Of a stretch of DNA of 64,000 nt, positions 12,917 to 23,803 are shown in pieces (position 1 is the first letter of the stretch; every line of letters starts with the position of its first letter). Below the pieces are notes generated by a model. That model made no database searches. It saw only the letters and a list, made by a program, of their open reading frames with translations, and was not told the origin of the DNA. A program made the position numbers and the translations under genes. Origin of the DNA: Primula veris (lineage: Eukaryota > Streptophyta > Magnoliopsida > Ericales > Primulaceae); the NCBI GenBank assembly GCA_963682055.1, contig OY821740.1, positions 16,826,814 to 16,890,813 of the forward strand, in the 5' to 3' direction.

Positions 12917-13587
12917 CAGTAAAACCTCTCTATAAGAATACTCTAAATAGAAATAAACTCTTTATTATCATAAAAAAATTCGGTCCCAGCTCGGGCCAAT
13001 TATAAATAAGAATAAACTTTCTATTGTCATATTCCTTAAGTTTTTGGGTCCCGTTAGTTATAAATTCACCTTCTTATAGTAATAAATTGACATTTCATAT
13101 TAAAATTATATTTTATATATTGTTACATTAAGTTTAAGATGATTTAAATTGCTTATGTTAAATTGTTTGTGACGACAACTTTATGTTTTCGTTACTAACA
13201 CATCTTATAACTTGTAATACCTTACACATGGACACATCTAAAAACTCATTACTGATATTGGTAGACATAGTTGAAGGTTATTCGCATGAAACATTTTGAT
13301 TATATACACTCTGTATCATCTTTCGGATACATTTGCATGGTTATACATTATTATACACATGTATAATGTATTATTGTATATTTCTTTCTTTTCTAAGAAC
13401 TTTAAAACTAAAATTTTGTACATTTCACGTTTTGTTTATGTTGATGTTGTACATATATCTTATATTGTGTTTATAAATTTATTTTAAAAAAATATATATT
13501 TTATATGTAACATCTACTTAAAAATAACCTCATTGTAGTAATAATTTTCCGTGGTTCCAACAATACGAATACACAGAGGTTTCACTG
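12917..13587. mobile_element. AAACCTCT-type non-autonomous TIR element
   Basis: The left end CAGTAAAACCTCTCTATAAG pairs with the right end, which reads CAGTGAAACCTCTGTGTATT on the other strand. The inside is very AT-rich with a GGTCCC...GGGCC motif of the kind common in plant MITEs of this type. No transposase ORF and no clear target duplication. It is 671 bp and absent from the second copy of the duplication. Confidence 0.55.
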
Positions 13588-13595
13588 TACTAGAC

Positions 13596-14087
13596 TACTT
13601 TAGCAATTTCTTAAAGAACTGATATGGAAGATCTGCTTTTCTACAATTTCTCGTGGATTGTTTATCTTTGGACTTTATCTAACTGATAGTTCGATGGGAT
13701 GGGGTATAATATCCTATTTATGTTGGCATATTGTCTATTACGAAATGGGTTCATTCACATCTACGAGTTATATAACAAACTACTGGGTGAAGAAAATGTG
13801 GGCTAAAGTTGTTTGCAATACCATAAATATCTACACAAAGCACGCGAGTTATTGAAAGTTGACCTCTATTTGGCAATCAAAGTAAATGTTTAGATACTCG
13901 AGCTCTCAACTGGAATTGGTGTTGGTGTGAGATGGCCACCTGTTTGATCGTATATAACGTAATTGCTAGTGATATTTCAATAAATATCCTATCGTTGATC
14001 ATATTATGTCGCTGAAATCTGAATCTCAAAGTACTCTGCAATTCGCTTGCCTTATGCAGTGATGGAGCATGAGAAGTGGTAAGCCTT
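13596..14087. repeat. duplicated intergenic segment, left part (partner 38873-39375)
   Basis: Starts at CTTTAGCAATTT and runs collinearly with 38873-39375 at high identity (shared GATATGGAAGATCTG, AAAGCACGCGAGTTATTGAAAGTTG and others). The partner continues without a break into sequence that here resumes only at about 22771, which shows that 14088-22755 is inserted DNA. No gene is seen. Confidence 0.88.
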
Positions 14088-15351
14088 TTCTTTGAGTTTC
14101 ATGAGGAATGTGACATGAGCAAATTTCTGGAAAATTGACATTGTTACGCTTTTGGAAGAATTATGGTCTTGAAAAAGTGGCATAGAATGTTGAATATGAA
14201 TAAAGAAGCAATGGGACTAATACCAGTTTGGGTCAGGTTGTACGAACTTCCAGTGAATTTGGTCCATTGAGAATTTAAGTAGAATTGCAAGCAAACTGGG
14301 GCGCCCACTTTACACTGATCCGACCATTGTGGATGTAGTTCAGATTAAAAATGGGGAAACTATTGTGGATGTAGAGGTTAAATATCAATGGCTGCTGCCA
14401 AGATGTAAGAAGTGCAAATTTTTTAGAGATAAACCATCTGTCTCATCAAAATGCAGAAAATTCCCGCAAACAATCATGTACACAACCAAAATATGAGACA
14501 AGATAGGACAAATACTAGCAATATTGGTGGACAGAATCACCAACATCTGCAACACAGGCATAACCAATAGCGTTTTCATAGAGGTGGGCAAAATCTGTAT
14601 GGTGAATACCGAAAGAGACAAGTTTATAGAAAAATAATAAACGAGGACAGCAGGGACATGAATGGGGATGGTGTAAGGACTGAAATGAATGGGAATCATG
14701 ACATAAAAACTGATTGCGAAGAACCATGGTATACAAACAATGTAAAGAGAAAAATCATTGATAGACATGGGAATTTTGCTACTGTAAAGGACCTAAAGAA
14801 GAAGAATATCAATGTTGAAAATGAAAGAAAGTTGTTACATGTGGGTAACTCATTTGACGTACTAGACTCAATGGTTGAAGACGAATATATGAACAAGCAG
14901 AAGGGCACGTCGATAGGGACTATGGATAAAGTAAAAAATAAGAAATCTGGGGGAACAGGAATGGAGAAAGGATCTAGCCAGGAACCCGAGAGGTATGACA
15001 ATGAGGAAATAGGCGTTAACAAAACTATGAGTATGAGCTCAAGTAGTGGGAAAGCAAAACAAACTTGTAATAGTAACAAGAAGCCCGTTGGTGAACAAGC
15101 ACAAGGCCTGCAGAATGGCATTAATATTTCCCATCGCGCAATGGAAATGATATGAATGGAGTTAAGAAAAAGAAGATGTTAAATCCACATGAAGAAGTGG
15201 GCTTGTTTGATGCCTTTAATAAGAGTACTCCTAAAAAATCGATGTTGATAGAAGCTGACTTCCCGATTGAATGGTCAAGAAGCAAGGTTAAAAAGGCAAT
15301 TAAGGCTGCCAAGCTTGCGGGGCCAGTAGCAGAAAAGAACAAACCCCCTTA
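14088..15351 (+). pseudogene. LINE ORF1 remnant (DUF4283 and basic tail), plus strand
   Basis: Translated pieces in order: GRIMVLKKWHRMLN, GLIPVWVRLYELPVNL, then after a frameshift SRIASKLGRPLYTDPT and QWLLPRCKKCKFF. This is the DUF4283 plus zinc-knuckle pattern of plant L1-type ORF1 proteins. It is followed by a lysine-rich low-complexity region (open at 14658-15155 and 15152-15352) ending NKPP and a stop. No ORF2 follows on this strand. It is truncated at its 5-prime end where the insertion begins (14088) and abuts the tail of the opposite-strand LINE. Confidence 0.75.
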
Positions 15352-15952
15352 GGGTGCTCATGACTTGTTTCATTGTAGTGTTTTTAAAAAAAATAAATGG
15401 TGGGGAAAACCCACTTTTTTATTATTAATAATGATGGAAAAAAATAAAAAAGCGGGGGAAAAACCCCACAAAGTCAAAACAAGTAATACAAAACAAAGCA
15501 CAACTATTTACAATGAGCTTTAAAAAATAAAATAAAACTTCAATTCTCAAAAACTACATCTTCAAAATAATCTTCAAATAGAGATAACACTGAGCACCAT
15601 TTATGTAATATCTGCCTAGATCCTTGCCATCAACCACTTCACTTTCCCATTTTCATCTATTACAGATAGATGCAGATAGAGAGACAAGAAGAAACGACGA
15701 CGATGCTCCGCTACCCAATTATCATGTCTTTTTTCTCGTCCTCAGGTATGCTATATCCTTCTTCTCTAGCTTAATTATACTTTTTACTTTCTTAGGAAAC
15801 TTATTTATATCCGATGAAATTAGTTCTTCAGACATGCAACCACGATTAGCCAACAAATATGCACCTTTATTTGTTTCTCTTTCGACGTACTTAACCAGAT
15901 AAGAACCTTTTCTCAAAATTTCTTCTATCGAAAGTATAATTTCTCTTATTCT

Positions 15953-18900
15953 TCAAGGGCACTTAGTTTTCTTATTTATAATGTTTACCAACTGAAGAGA
16001 ATCGCTTTCTATAATTAGATCATTATAATCACAAAATAGAAGACCCCTTAAAATGGCTTTAGCCTCAGGTTCCACACCCGTAGTACAGTCACTAATTACT
16101 GAAAACCCTAAAACAAAATCACCTTTATCATTTCTCAATAAACCTCCAATTCCACTTTTTCTTATACTGCTCTTATAACACCCGTCAGTATTCATTTTCA
16201 TTTTCCCACTAGGAGGATTTTCCCACTTCACAATAATGGTTTTTTTAAACTTAGTAACAGGTTTGATTGCATGAAGCTCAATCCATTTCCAATTGACAGG
16301 AAAACTTCTATCTTTCATAGTATAAATTTGAATATGATCAATAACATTTTTGATGATATTTTGAGGATCCATAATCAAATTATCATACCTACTTGCGCAT
16401 CTGGCTTTCCACAAACTCCACATAATAAAAGATGGAATAACTTTACTGACTTTTTGTCATAAATTATAAGAAGTTTTGAATGAGCACCAAGTAATAAATC
16501 TACTCCTTGTACTAAGATTGTTATACCTAATGCCCAAACTGTCTCCAAAGTATTTCCAAATGATATCTGCTATGTCACTAGAGCTTAGGATATGCTCTAA
16601 ATTTTCTTCCTGTTGTTGCAGCATTCGCATCTTGAGGCCAATTGAACTCCAAGTTTCTTAACACCGTTATCTACAGGAACTGCATTGTGAATGGCTCTCC
16701 AATTGAAACAAGATACCTTTAAAGGTATTATTTTGTCCCAAATCATATCATAAATCCAATTGACTGCGAATTTCTCCCTTATAATTTCCCATGCCGACTT
16801 AAACGAGAAATCTCCACTTTCCGTATTTTTCCAAATAGCATGATCTTTTTTATCTCCTTGGTAATTTAGCTTATTTTCAAACTGGTAAAATTGATAGCTT
16901 GGGATGATTTCTTAATCTCATTCATGTTCCACTCTCCATTATTAATAATATTAGAGATTAAACACTTATTATCAATATTGGGATCTTTTATAGGACCTTC
17001 TTCATTCCAATTATCAAGATTTACAGAAATCTTCCCTTCTCCGACAAGCCAGACCAGCGATTTTTCTGCAGTTTCTCTAACTTGAAGCATTCTAGCCCAG
17101 GTATTGGTTCCCTTAATAACCTCGATATCATTTAGATGTTTTTTCCTGCAATACTTTATCTTCATAAATTGGGTCCATAAGGTATTTTTGGTTCTAAAAT
17201 TCCACCAGAGCTTTACAGCAAAAATGTCTGTAATGCTTTTAAAACTTATTAATCCTAAACCACCTTCATTAGTAGGCCTACGGATATTTTTCCAATTTAG
17301 CCAATGATATTTGTTTTTTCCTTCAACATTACCCCATAAAAAGTTGGCTAAGATATTATCAATTTTTTTAATAACCAGTTTTGGTGGGTTCATAGCTGCC
17401 AAAGTAGACACGGGAATTGATTGTAACACATTTAATAAGAACAAGTTGACCTCCCATATTAAGATTTTGAGTCTTCCATCCAGAGAGTTTACTTCTTACT
17501 TTTAGAATCAATTCATGAAATATGATGCACTTTTTATGTCCAGAGTACAACTTGCAACCTAAGTAGGTAAAAGGAGGCTTTTTAATGCCTATATTAAGTA
17601 TCTTATTTGCTGCTTCTTTTCTATCATCAGAAACCACTTTAGAGATATACATGAAGCTTTTCTCAAGATTAACTTCTTGACTAGAGTCTTTACAATATTG
17701 CCCCAAAACTTTTTTAATATGTCTTAAAGAACCCTTATCTGCACCACTAAAAATGATCAGATCATCTGCAAAAGCTAGATGTGTAACAACTGGTGAACCA
17801 ATAGGTGACTTGAAAGGTTTCCAACTTTTCTTTTGCACCAAAGAATTGAGATTTTGTGATAAGATCTCTGAGCATAAAATAAATAGGCCAGAAGATAGTG
17901 GATCACCTTGCCTCAGACCATTAGTTGGATTCAAAATACCCTGATAAAGCACCATTAACCAAAATGGAAATATTATTACCGGAAATTAATCTTCACACTC
18001 TATCAATCCAAAATTCACTAAAACCCAATTTTCTCAACACGGAAACAAGAAAGTGCCATGATATCTTATCATAGGCTTTTTTTCATATCAAGATTTAGTG
18101 CTACATTTTTGCCACTGCTTTTATTATTCAAGGTATAGATAAACTCTTGATATAATAAAATATTATCAACAATATCTCTATTCTTAACAAAACCACTTTG
18201 ATTATCTGAAATAATATCATTTAGGATGGTAGATAATCTAGTAGACATAATTTTAGAAATCACTTTATTGTAAAACGTGCATAAATTGATAGGTCTAAAA
18301 TCAGAATACTTATCTGGATTTGTCTTCTTTGGAATAAGAGCAATGAGTGTAGTGGTCATTGCTTTGGGGAGAACAGAGCCATCAAAAAATTGTTTAACCA
18401 CCAAAAGAATATCTTCACCGATTATGTCCCAACAAGAAGTGAACAAATTGCCAGTATACCTATCTATACCAGGAGCACTACTCTTGTTAAGATCCCAAAC
18501 TGCCTATTTAACCTCTTCCAAACTGATATCATTTACCAAATAATCATTATCCTCCTCCTTAATACATTTAGAGACCACTTTTAGACTAGGATAATCAAAA
18601 TTGTGGTCTCCATTGGCTGCCAACAAGTCTATAAAGAAAGTAACAACTTTATCTTGTATATCTTTTTAATTTGTTATTACTTCATTTAAACAATTTTTAA
18701 TCATATTAATTCTGCATTTACCTCTTATCTTTTTAACCGCTCCATGGAAAAATTTAGTATTTGCATTTCCATCTTGAACCCATTTAATATTTGATTTTTG
18801 CTTCCAATACTCTTCCTCTATCCTCAATCTATAATTTAAATTTGCAGTACACTTACTTAACTCTGTTCTATTTTCAGGGGAATTATTGAGCTCAAAAGCT

Positions 18901-21107
18901 TTTTCAGCTCTCACCACGTGATCTTTAGCATCTTTAACAACATTAAAAATATTTCCAAAGGTATCTTTGCTTCATTTAGAAAGAATTTTCCTTAGATTTT
19001 TTAGATTCTGAACTAGGGAGTACAGAGTGTTGAACTTAGAGTTCAATAATAGATTTTGATTATAACTTTGATTATGTTTTAATGATTTTACGATTTCTCT
19101 ATTTCGATGATATAATGTTTGTCTTTTCCAAAAGAATAAAATGTAAATTTATGAAGCCAGAAAGATAGAGCACAGAAAAACGAAGCCACAGGTTCAAGCG
19201 GAACCAGAATCGGAGCTAAAACGAATGAGTTATGAGCTTTCGAAGAACAACGAGAAAACCGAGAAACTGCCAGAGACAACGACCGAACGTCTGAACAAAA
19301 ACGACCGATCGTTTTTGGTCCAATTTCTTCCAGAAAGGTCATCTGAATAACGACCGGTCGAAACTCAGAAACGACCGATCGTTTTCTGAAAACGACCGAT
19401 CGTCTGCAGAAAACGACCAATCATTTTCTGCAGTTTTCAAAAACAGCTTTTCAGCTTATTCTGGAAAATTGCTTAAAACCTTTGGATAAAACCCTCAACC
19501 ACTACAAACGGTCATATACAGAAAACAGACCTTTTGGTCCATATAAACCACCCCAAATCACTCTCAAAATACAACCATTACATCCATTATCAACCAATCA
19601 ATCATTCAACCTCTCTTAATCCAAAAACATCCAAATTCTCCATTGTTGAGAAAAAGCTCAAAAAGAGAGATATTGAAGAGAAAGCTACTCAAGCTCAAAC
19701 CAAGATCGAACAACATCAAAATCACAAATTAGCTTATTTAGAAGCAATCAAATTGTGAGAGTGTTTTAATTTCAACAATTTTGTAAAGAGCGTTTTATAA
19801 GCTCACTTGTGAGTGAGTGTTTGGGTAGAAGCTTTTAAGCCAAAGTATTGGTTAAAAGTTCTAGGTTAAACACTTGGGTACTCATAGATTGAGGGGGAGT
19901 CGTTGACTCGTAGATGTGTACGCTTGCACTTGTATCAAGAGTATGAACCTCGGGTAGAGGGTGAGCCAATCGGTCGATTGAGCTTGATAGGATTTGTAAA
20001 ATCGGGAAGATTATCTTTAGTAAAATACTCGGTAGTACCGAGGAGAGGACGTAGGCCTTTTTGCCGAACCTCTATAAATCACGGTGTCAATTTCTTTCCC
20101 TAAACTTTTACTTTCCGCAACTTATAATATTGTTTATTTTCTTCCTTGCGTTTAGGACTTATAGCATTTCATTAACATTATTAAACGCTTAAGCTTAGAA
20201 TTATAAAAAGTTGGGTAGTAAGTTGCCAATAAGTTTAATTAGGCGAAAAGCGCCAAAAACCTTATTCAACCCCCCCCCCCCTAAGGTTTAGCCGCACGGG
20301 CCAACACAGAGCATTACCTTGAACATGAACCTTCCAGTGAGTTTTGATCAAATTTTGATAATCCTTATGAGTAACCCAAATTTTTTGAAATATAAATCTC
20401 TTTATATTATTATCAGCTTCATTATTAAAGGTTACCAATAAAGGACTATGATCGGAATTTGTTTTGGGAAGATGCTTTAAAGAGATATTTTGAAACAAAC
20501 TTTGGCAGTCCTGGTTTACGCAAACCTTATCTATTCTTTCCATAATAGTACCATCCCCTTCTCTTTTATTCCACCATGTGAATCTTGAACCAGTAAAATT
20601 TAACTCAAATAAACCAGTAGCATCCATACAGTCTAGATAGTCATTTGCAGCATGTAGGTTAATGTCGAGTCCACCAATTTTATCATCTATTTTAGAAACT
20701 CTATTAAAGTCGCCAACAACTAACCAAGGGAGATTAGTTTTTGAGTTATGCAAAAAATGCCAAAGCTCTTTTATGTCGTATCGAGTAGTTTTAGCATAAA
20801 CAATGGACACCAGAATACTTATATCATAAGTGTTCATTTTTACCTCAAAATTTACACATTGAGCATTTTGAGTTCCCCTATTAATAATTAAATCTTGAGT
20901 GTGGAAAATCCATATTTTATTATTAGAATGAGCAAAAGCTTCTTCAAAACCAAGTTTCCTTTTGATTTTCTCTAACTTATTTGCATTAACCATAGGCTCT
21001 ATACACACCAGCAGTGCAATTTTATTGGTAGTACAAATATTTTTAGCTCTTCTTATAGTAGGGTTGTTGCCAATACCCCTCACATTCCAAACTAAGGCCT
21101 TAATCAT
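15953..21107 (-). pseudogene. LINE ORF2 (endonuclease, reverse transcriptase, RNase H), disrupted
   Basis: Domain order on the minus strand. APE-type endonuclease at 21107-20307: ALVWNVRGIG, CIEP, WLVVGDFNRV, SRFTWWNKR, TNSDHSPLLVTF. Linker WVQDGNANTKFFHG near 18780. Reverse transcriptase at 18446-16866: YSDFRPINLC, NGLRQGDPLSSGLF, HLAFADDLIIFSG with the FADD active site. The zf-RVT segment lies around 16700-16450. RNase H at 16423-15953: MNTDGCYKSS, EAKAILRGL, IESDSLQLV. The endonuclease is split from the rest by a solo LTR (19028-20306) that interrupts GNAL/YSLVQ. An in-frame TGA follows at ILSK, a frameshift lies in an A-run near 18077 (DMKKAYD), and there are further breaks at 17368-17444 and 16424. 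The protein cannot be made. Confidence 0.88.
19028..20306 (+). mobile_element. solo LTR, SIRE/Maximus-like Ty1-copia, 1,279 bp
   Basis: Starts TGTTGAACTT and ends GGGCCAACA, with a perfect 5-bp target duplication CAGAG at 19023-19027 and 20307-20311. The LINE ORF2 frame resumes across the gap, so it is a clean insertion into the LINE. U3 holds several copies of a palindromic ACGACCGATCGT motif (19301-19425). A TATA box is at GGTCCATATAAACC (about 19535). The R-U5 part has a purine/GT-rich leader and ends in ACCTTATTCAACC with a C-run. No internal domain or second LTR, so it is a solo LTR left by recombination. The same LTR family reappears at 63916-64000 in the other orientation. Confidence 0.9.
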
Positions 21108-21239
21108 TTATTATACCTCTTTCTATCTCCACATTAGAGGATGATCTCAAGTTCATTGAGATTCTTTCTTGTTCTTTAGCTTTAGCATGCTCCTTTTTCC
21201 TTTTTTTTCTTTTTTCTGACTTTTAGATAAATTTTCTTC

Positions 21240-22526
21240 TCAAATTCCTTCATTCTCACTTTTAAATTCTTCAATATTAGTAATTTTAGAACAGTAGAGA
21301 CTCATAGAAATTTTAGAAATATTCCTATCCTTATATTGCACCATTTTTAGCTCATTATTTTCATTTACCTCTTCTGTTTTATCTTCAAATTTCCCCAAAT
21401 TAACCTTGTTTATTTCTTCTTTTTCCTCTTCATTGTTTGTGATTTCTCCCTTGTCACATATAATTTCTTCTTCTATATCCTCGTCATCTTCATCATCAAT
21501 TATAACTAATTCTTCTTTGTCTTTTACAGGTTCCATGCTTTTAACCATACCAGTGGCAGCACTTGATTCTCTCTCTTTTTTGTGAAAATTTACCCTAGCA
21601 ACCCACTCCTTGGTCCTCTCTTTTCTGTTAGTTCTGCTATTATGTGGCTTATGTTGTATAGCCACTTTTTCTGTTCCTTCATTTGGTTTGTATAAATTGG
21701 CATTTTCCTTGTATTTCCCTTTATTTGGTTTTGTAATATGTTTTCTTCTTTTTTTCACTTACTCTCTTATTGACTTCCCCTTTTTTCGTTTTAGCTTCTT
21801 TCATTTTTTCTTGCATTTTGAACTTGCAGCAATTTTCTGTGTGACCTTGTCTATAACAGTAGCTGTAATAATCAGGCAAATCCTCATAAGTGCTATACTG
21901 CCAGAAACCTCATTTTCCCCATACCCAATACGAACTCGTGAAATTAACTCAGAATTTAGATCTACCTCCACACAAATCCTGGCCAATCCTGGTCTAGTTA
22001 GCTTAGAAGTAGGCTCGTCTACTCTTAACGGCTTACCAAACGCATTAGCTATCGAAAAAATACTTGAGATATTATATAAATGAATAGGTAGTTTTGGTAG
22101 CGATATCCAAACACGTGCTATAGAGGTCTCATATTCCGGATCGAAATCATAAGACCATTTAAAAACCCTCATAGGACACTTTTCTATATACCAAATTTGC
22201 TTCAACCAAATTGTTGTAAAATCCTCCTCATGAAAACATCGGATTAAAATATGTTTGTGATCCACAACTCCTATGTTATAATTGGCCTGCAAATCCAATT
22301 TACTGAAAACTTTTCTAATCACTCCGATAATCGGCTTACCATGAGTAAATTTCCCAACTAAAGTATACTTGAAAGGTTCTGACAAAGTTTTTATGTCTTC
22401 CATCGAAAAGTGTATCATTGGTTCCCCTTTATAAGTACTAACATCTTTTAAAGCTAAATTGGAATGTTTAGGTTGAGAACTTACTATGGATGCAAAAGAT
22501 TTCGTAGGTGTTGAATCCGGTGACAT
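21240..22526 (-). pseudogene. LINE ORF1 (DUF4283 nucleic-acid-binding protein), frameshifted
   Basis: The first 241 codons from the ATG at 22526 are open (MSPDSTPTKSFASIVSS...) and contain a DUF4283 domain: YTLVGKFTHGKP, HEEDFTTIWLKQIWYIEKCP, VWISLPKLPIHLYNISSIFSIANAFGKPLR, RPGLARICVEVDL. The frame closes in a lysine-rich region at 21801. The acidic/lysine tail continues in another frame at 21758-21240. The normal CCHC knuckle is not intact. In the LINE life cycle this protein coats the RNA. Confidence 0.8.
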
Positions 22527-22549
22527 AAGCTACGCGTTTTTATTGATCG

Positions 22550-22700
22550 CGTTAATTTTGCCTTTGATGTAGTTGTATTGACCTTTTTGATTCGCATGTT
22601 TTGCGTTGATCAGACTATTAGAGTTTTTCGTATTTAGTAGTTACTATTTTACTAATTTGCCTTTGATGTAGTTGTATTGACCTTTTGCTTAGTCATATAA
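22550..22700. repeat. pair of about 32-bp direct repeats upstream of LINE ORF1
   Basis: AATTTTGCCTTTGATGTAGT... near 22553 and AATTTGCCTTTGATGTAGTT... near 22655 are nearly identical over about 32 bp, 100 bp apart. They lie in the 5-prime region of the minus-strand LINE, where repeated promoter units are known in some LINEs (inference). Confidence 0.6.
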
Positions 22701-22770
22701 ATTTGGGTTAGGTCCCAAAGTTTTATTTTAATGATATACTTACCGGGAAAAAGAAGAAGCGGTAAGCCTT

Positions 22771-22905
22771 CTGTAGCGATGTCTCCATTCACCGTCAAAA
22801 TTTTCGTACTGTTTTCTTTTCCAGCAAACTAGTGTATTGTTTGTTGCTATATCTTACACGTGAAAATATCAATTGTTCTATAAATGTGGTGCATTACAAA
22901 GTAGT
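22771..22905. repeat. duplicated intergenic segment, middle part (partner about 39376-39530)
   Basis: Shares GATGTCTCCATTCA, TTTGTTGCTATATCTTA and AATGTGGTGCATTACAAA with 39376-39530. It resumes the alignment interrupted by the LINE complex. It breaks off at about 22905, where unit 1 holds about 2 kb not present in unit 2. Confidence 0.8.
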
Positions 22906-22957
22906 TACTTTTCATTTGTAAGTCCGACCTTTGAATATTTTACATTCAATTTTTTCA

Positions 22958-23096
22958 AACAAATAAAGTATAATTACATTCTATGTTTGTGTAGAGCACT
23001 TGATAGAGATCATGACAACTTTTTTTGGTGCACAAGCAACTCCAAGCAAATCAATTTGTCAAACAAATAAAGAATAATTACATTCTATGTTTGAGT
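22958..23096. repeat. 33-bp direct repeat flanking 70 bp
   Basis: AAACAAATAAAG(T/A)ATAATTAC followed by ATTCTATGTTTG occurs at about 22959 and 23063, just upstream of the open frame at 23087. Function unknown. Confidence 0.65.
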
Positions 23097-23803
23097 GGAA
23101 TTCCGCGACAGGAGAGTCTAAGAGTGTGACCATTGATAAACTACGAAAAATAGCTAAACCGCAACAATGGCTCACTGAGAAAAGTTGTTTGATAAAGCAT
23201 GAGTTGCTTGTTGCTCAGGGGGATGCTCGTTTTAAAACTCTCGTTAATGTCGGCTATTCTCCTAGTAGTGGTAGTTGGACGTCTGCTTTACCGTCGTATT
23301 TTTACGGGACTTTTATGTCCCCGACGGCTTATAGGTGTACGCTTAGATATCGTACTGAACATCCCATTTTTTCGAGCTCCACTGTTTGACTTGCTTGTAA
23401 GCAGCGTGTTTCGGATGCTGTTGTTGATCATGACTCCTTCTGCCAAGGGAGAGGATGCTTTATTCGAAGGCATAACCTTGTCGAGGACAAACTTTCCGTC
23501 TTGGCTCATCTTTCAGGTGATGGTACTTTGAAACCAGCTGATATTCTTTTACCATCATGGGATCATAGTGATATATGCTTAGACGTGTCTATTGTCTCCC
23601 CCTTTTCGTTCTTGTCTTCTGTATCCGAAATTGACGAGGCAGCGTGTAAAGCCAATGATCGAAAGAGGGCTAAATACGAAAGGCATTGTGTATCAAACGA
23701 CCTCATTTTTTCCCCTTTTATGTTGGAGTCGGCGGGAGATTTTGGTTCGCACACTACGAAGATTTTGGACAGACTGTCAGTCGAGTTGGCATCGGTTAGT
23801 TAA
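23087..23803 (+). pseudogene. C-terminal RT-associated zinc-knuckle and nuclease-like protein, one in-frame stop
   Basis: One frame is open for about 239 codons except for a single TGA at about 23387. The N-terminal part has GYSPSSGSWTSALPS and YRCTLRYRTEHPIF. After the stop come LACKQ...DHDSFCQGRG, RRHNLVEDKLSVLA, KPADILLPSWDHSDICLDVSIVSP and NDRKRAKYERHC, then FSPFMLESAGDFG. This matches the order seen at the C-terminus of reverse-transcriptase-related proteins in many eukaryotes: a Cys/His knuckle, then RH, PAD/PD, D and K(x)nK residues reminiscent of a restriction-like (PD-D/ExK) endonuclease. The stop falls where the first knuckle cysteine is expected. No RT domain is seen upstream. Assignment is by motif memory only. 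Confidence 0.5.

Larger units (their letters stand above)
15370..22755 (-). mobile_element. decayed L1-type LINE, minus strand
   Basis: A near full-length LINE: 5-prime region (22755-22527), ORF1 (22526-about 21240), ORF2 with endonuclease, reverse transcriptase, zf-RVT and RNase H (21107-15953), then a 3-prime UTR with the GGTTTTCCCC...TTTTTTATT signature and short A-runs ending near 15370. Both ORFs are broken. A solo LTR (19028-20306) is inserted in ORF2. The combined insertion, including the plus-strand ORF1 remnant, is bracketed by a near-identical 15-bp repeat, GAAG(T/C)GGTAAGCCTT, at 14073-14087 and 22756-22770. This is a plausible LINE target duplication, because the empty site is seen at about 39375. 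Confidence 0.85.

Noticed and set aside
14385..15121. Minus-strand ORFs rich in Phe, Leu and Ser (14385-14768, 14696-15121)
   Set aside because: Shadows of the lysine-rich LINE ORF1 tail on the plus strand; the apparent membrane-like composition comes from reading Lys/Glu-rich codons backwards.
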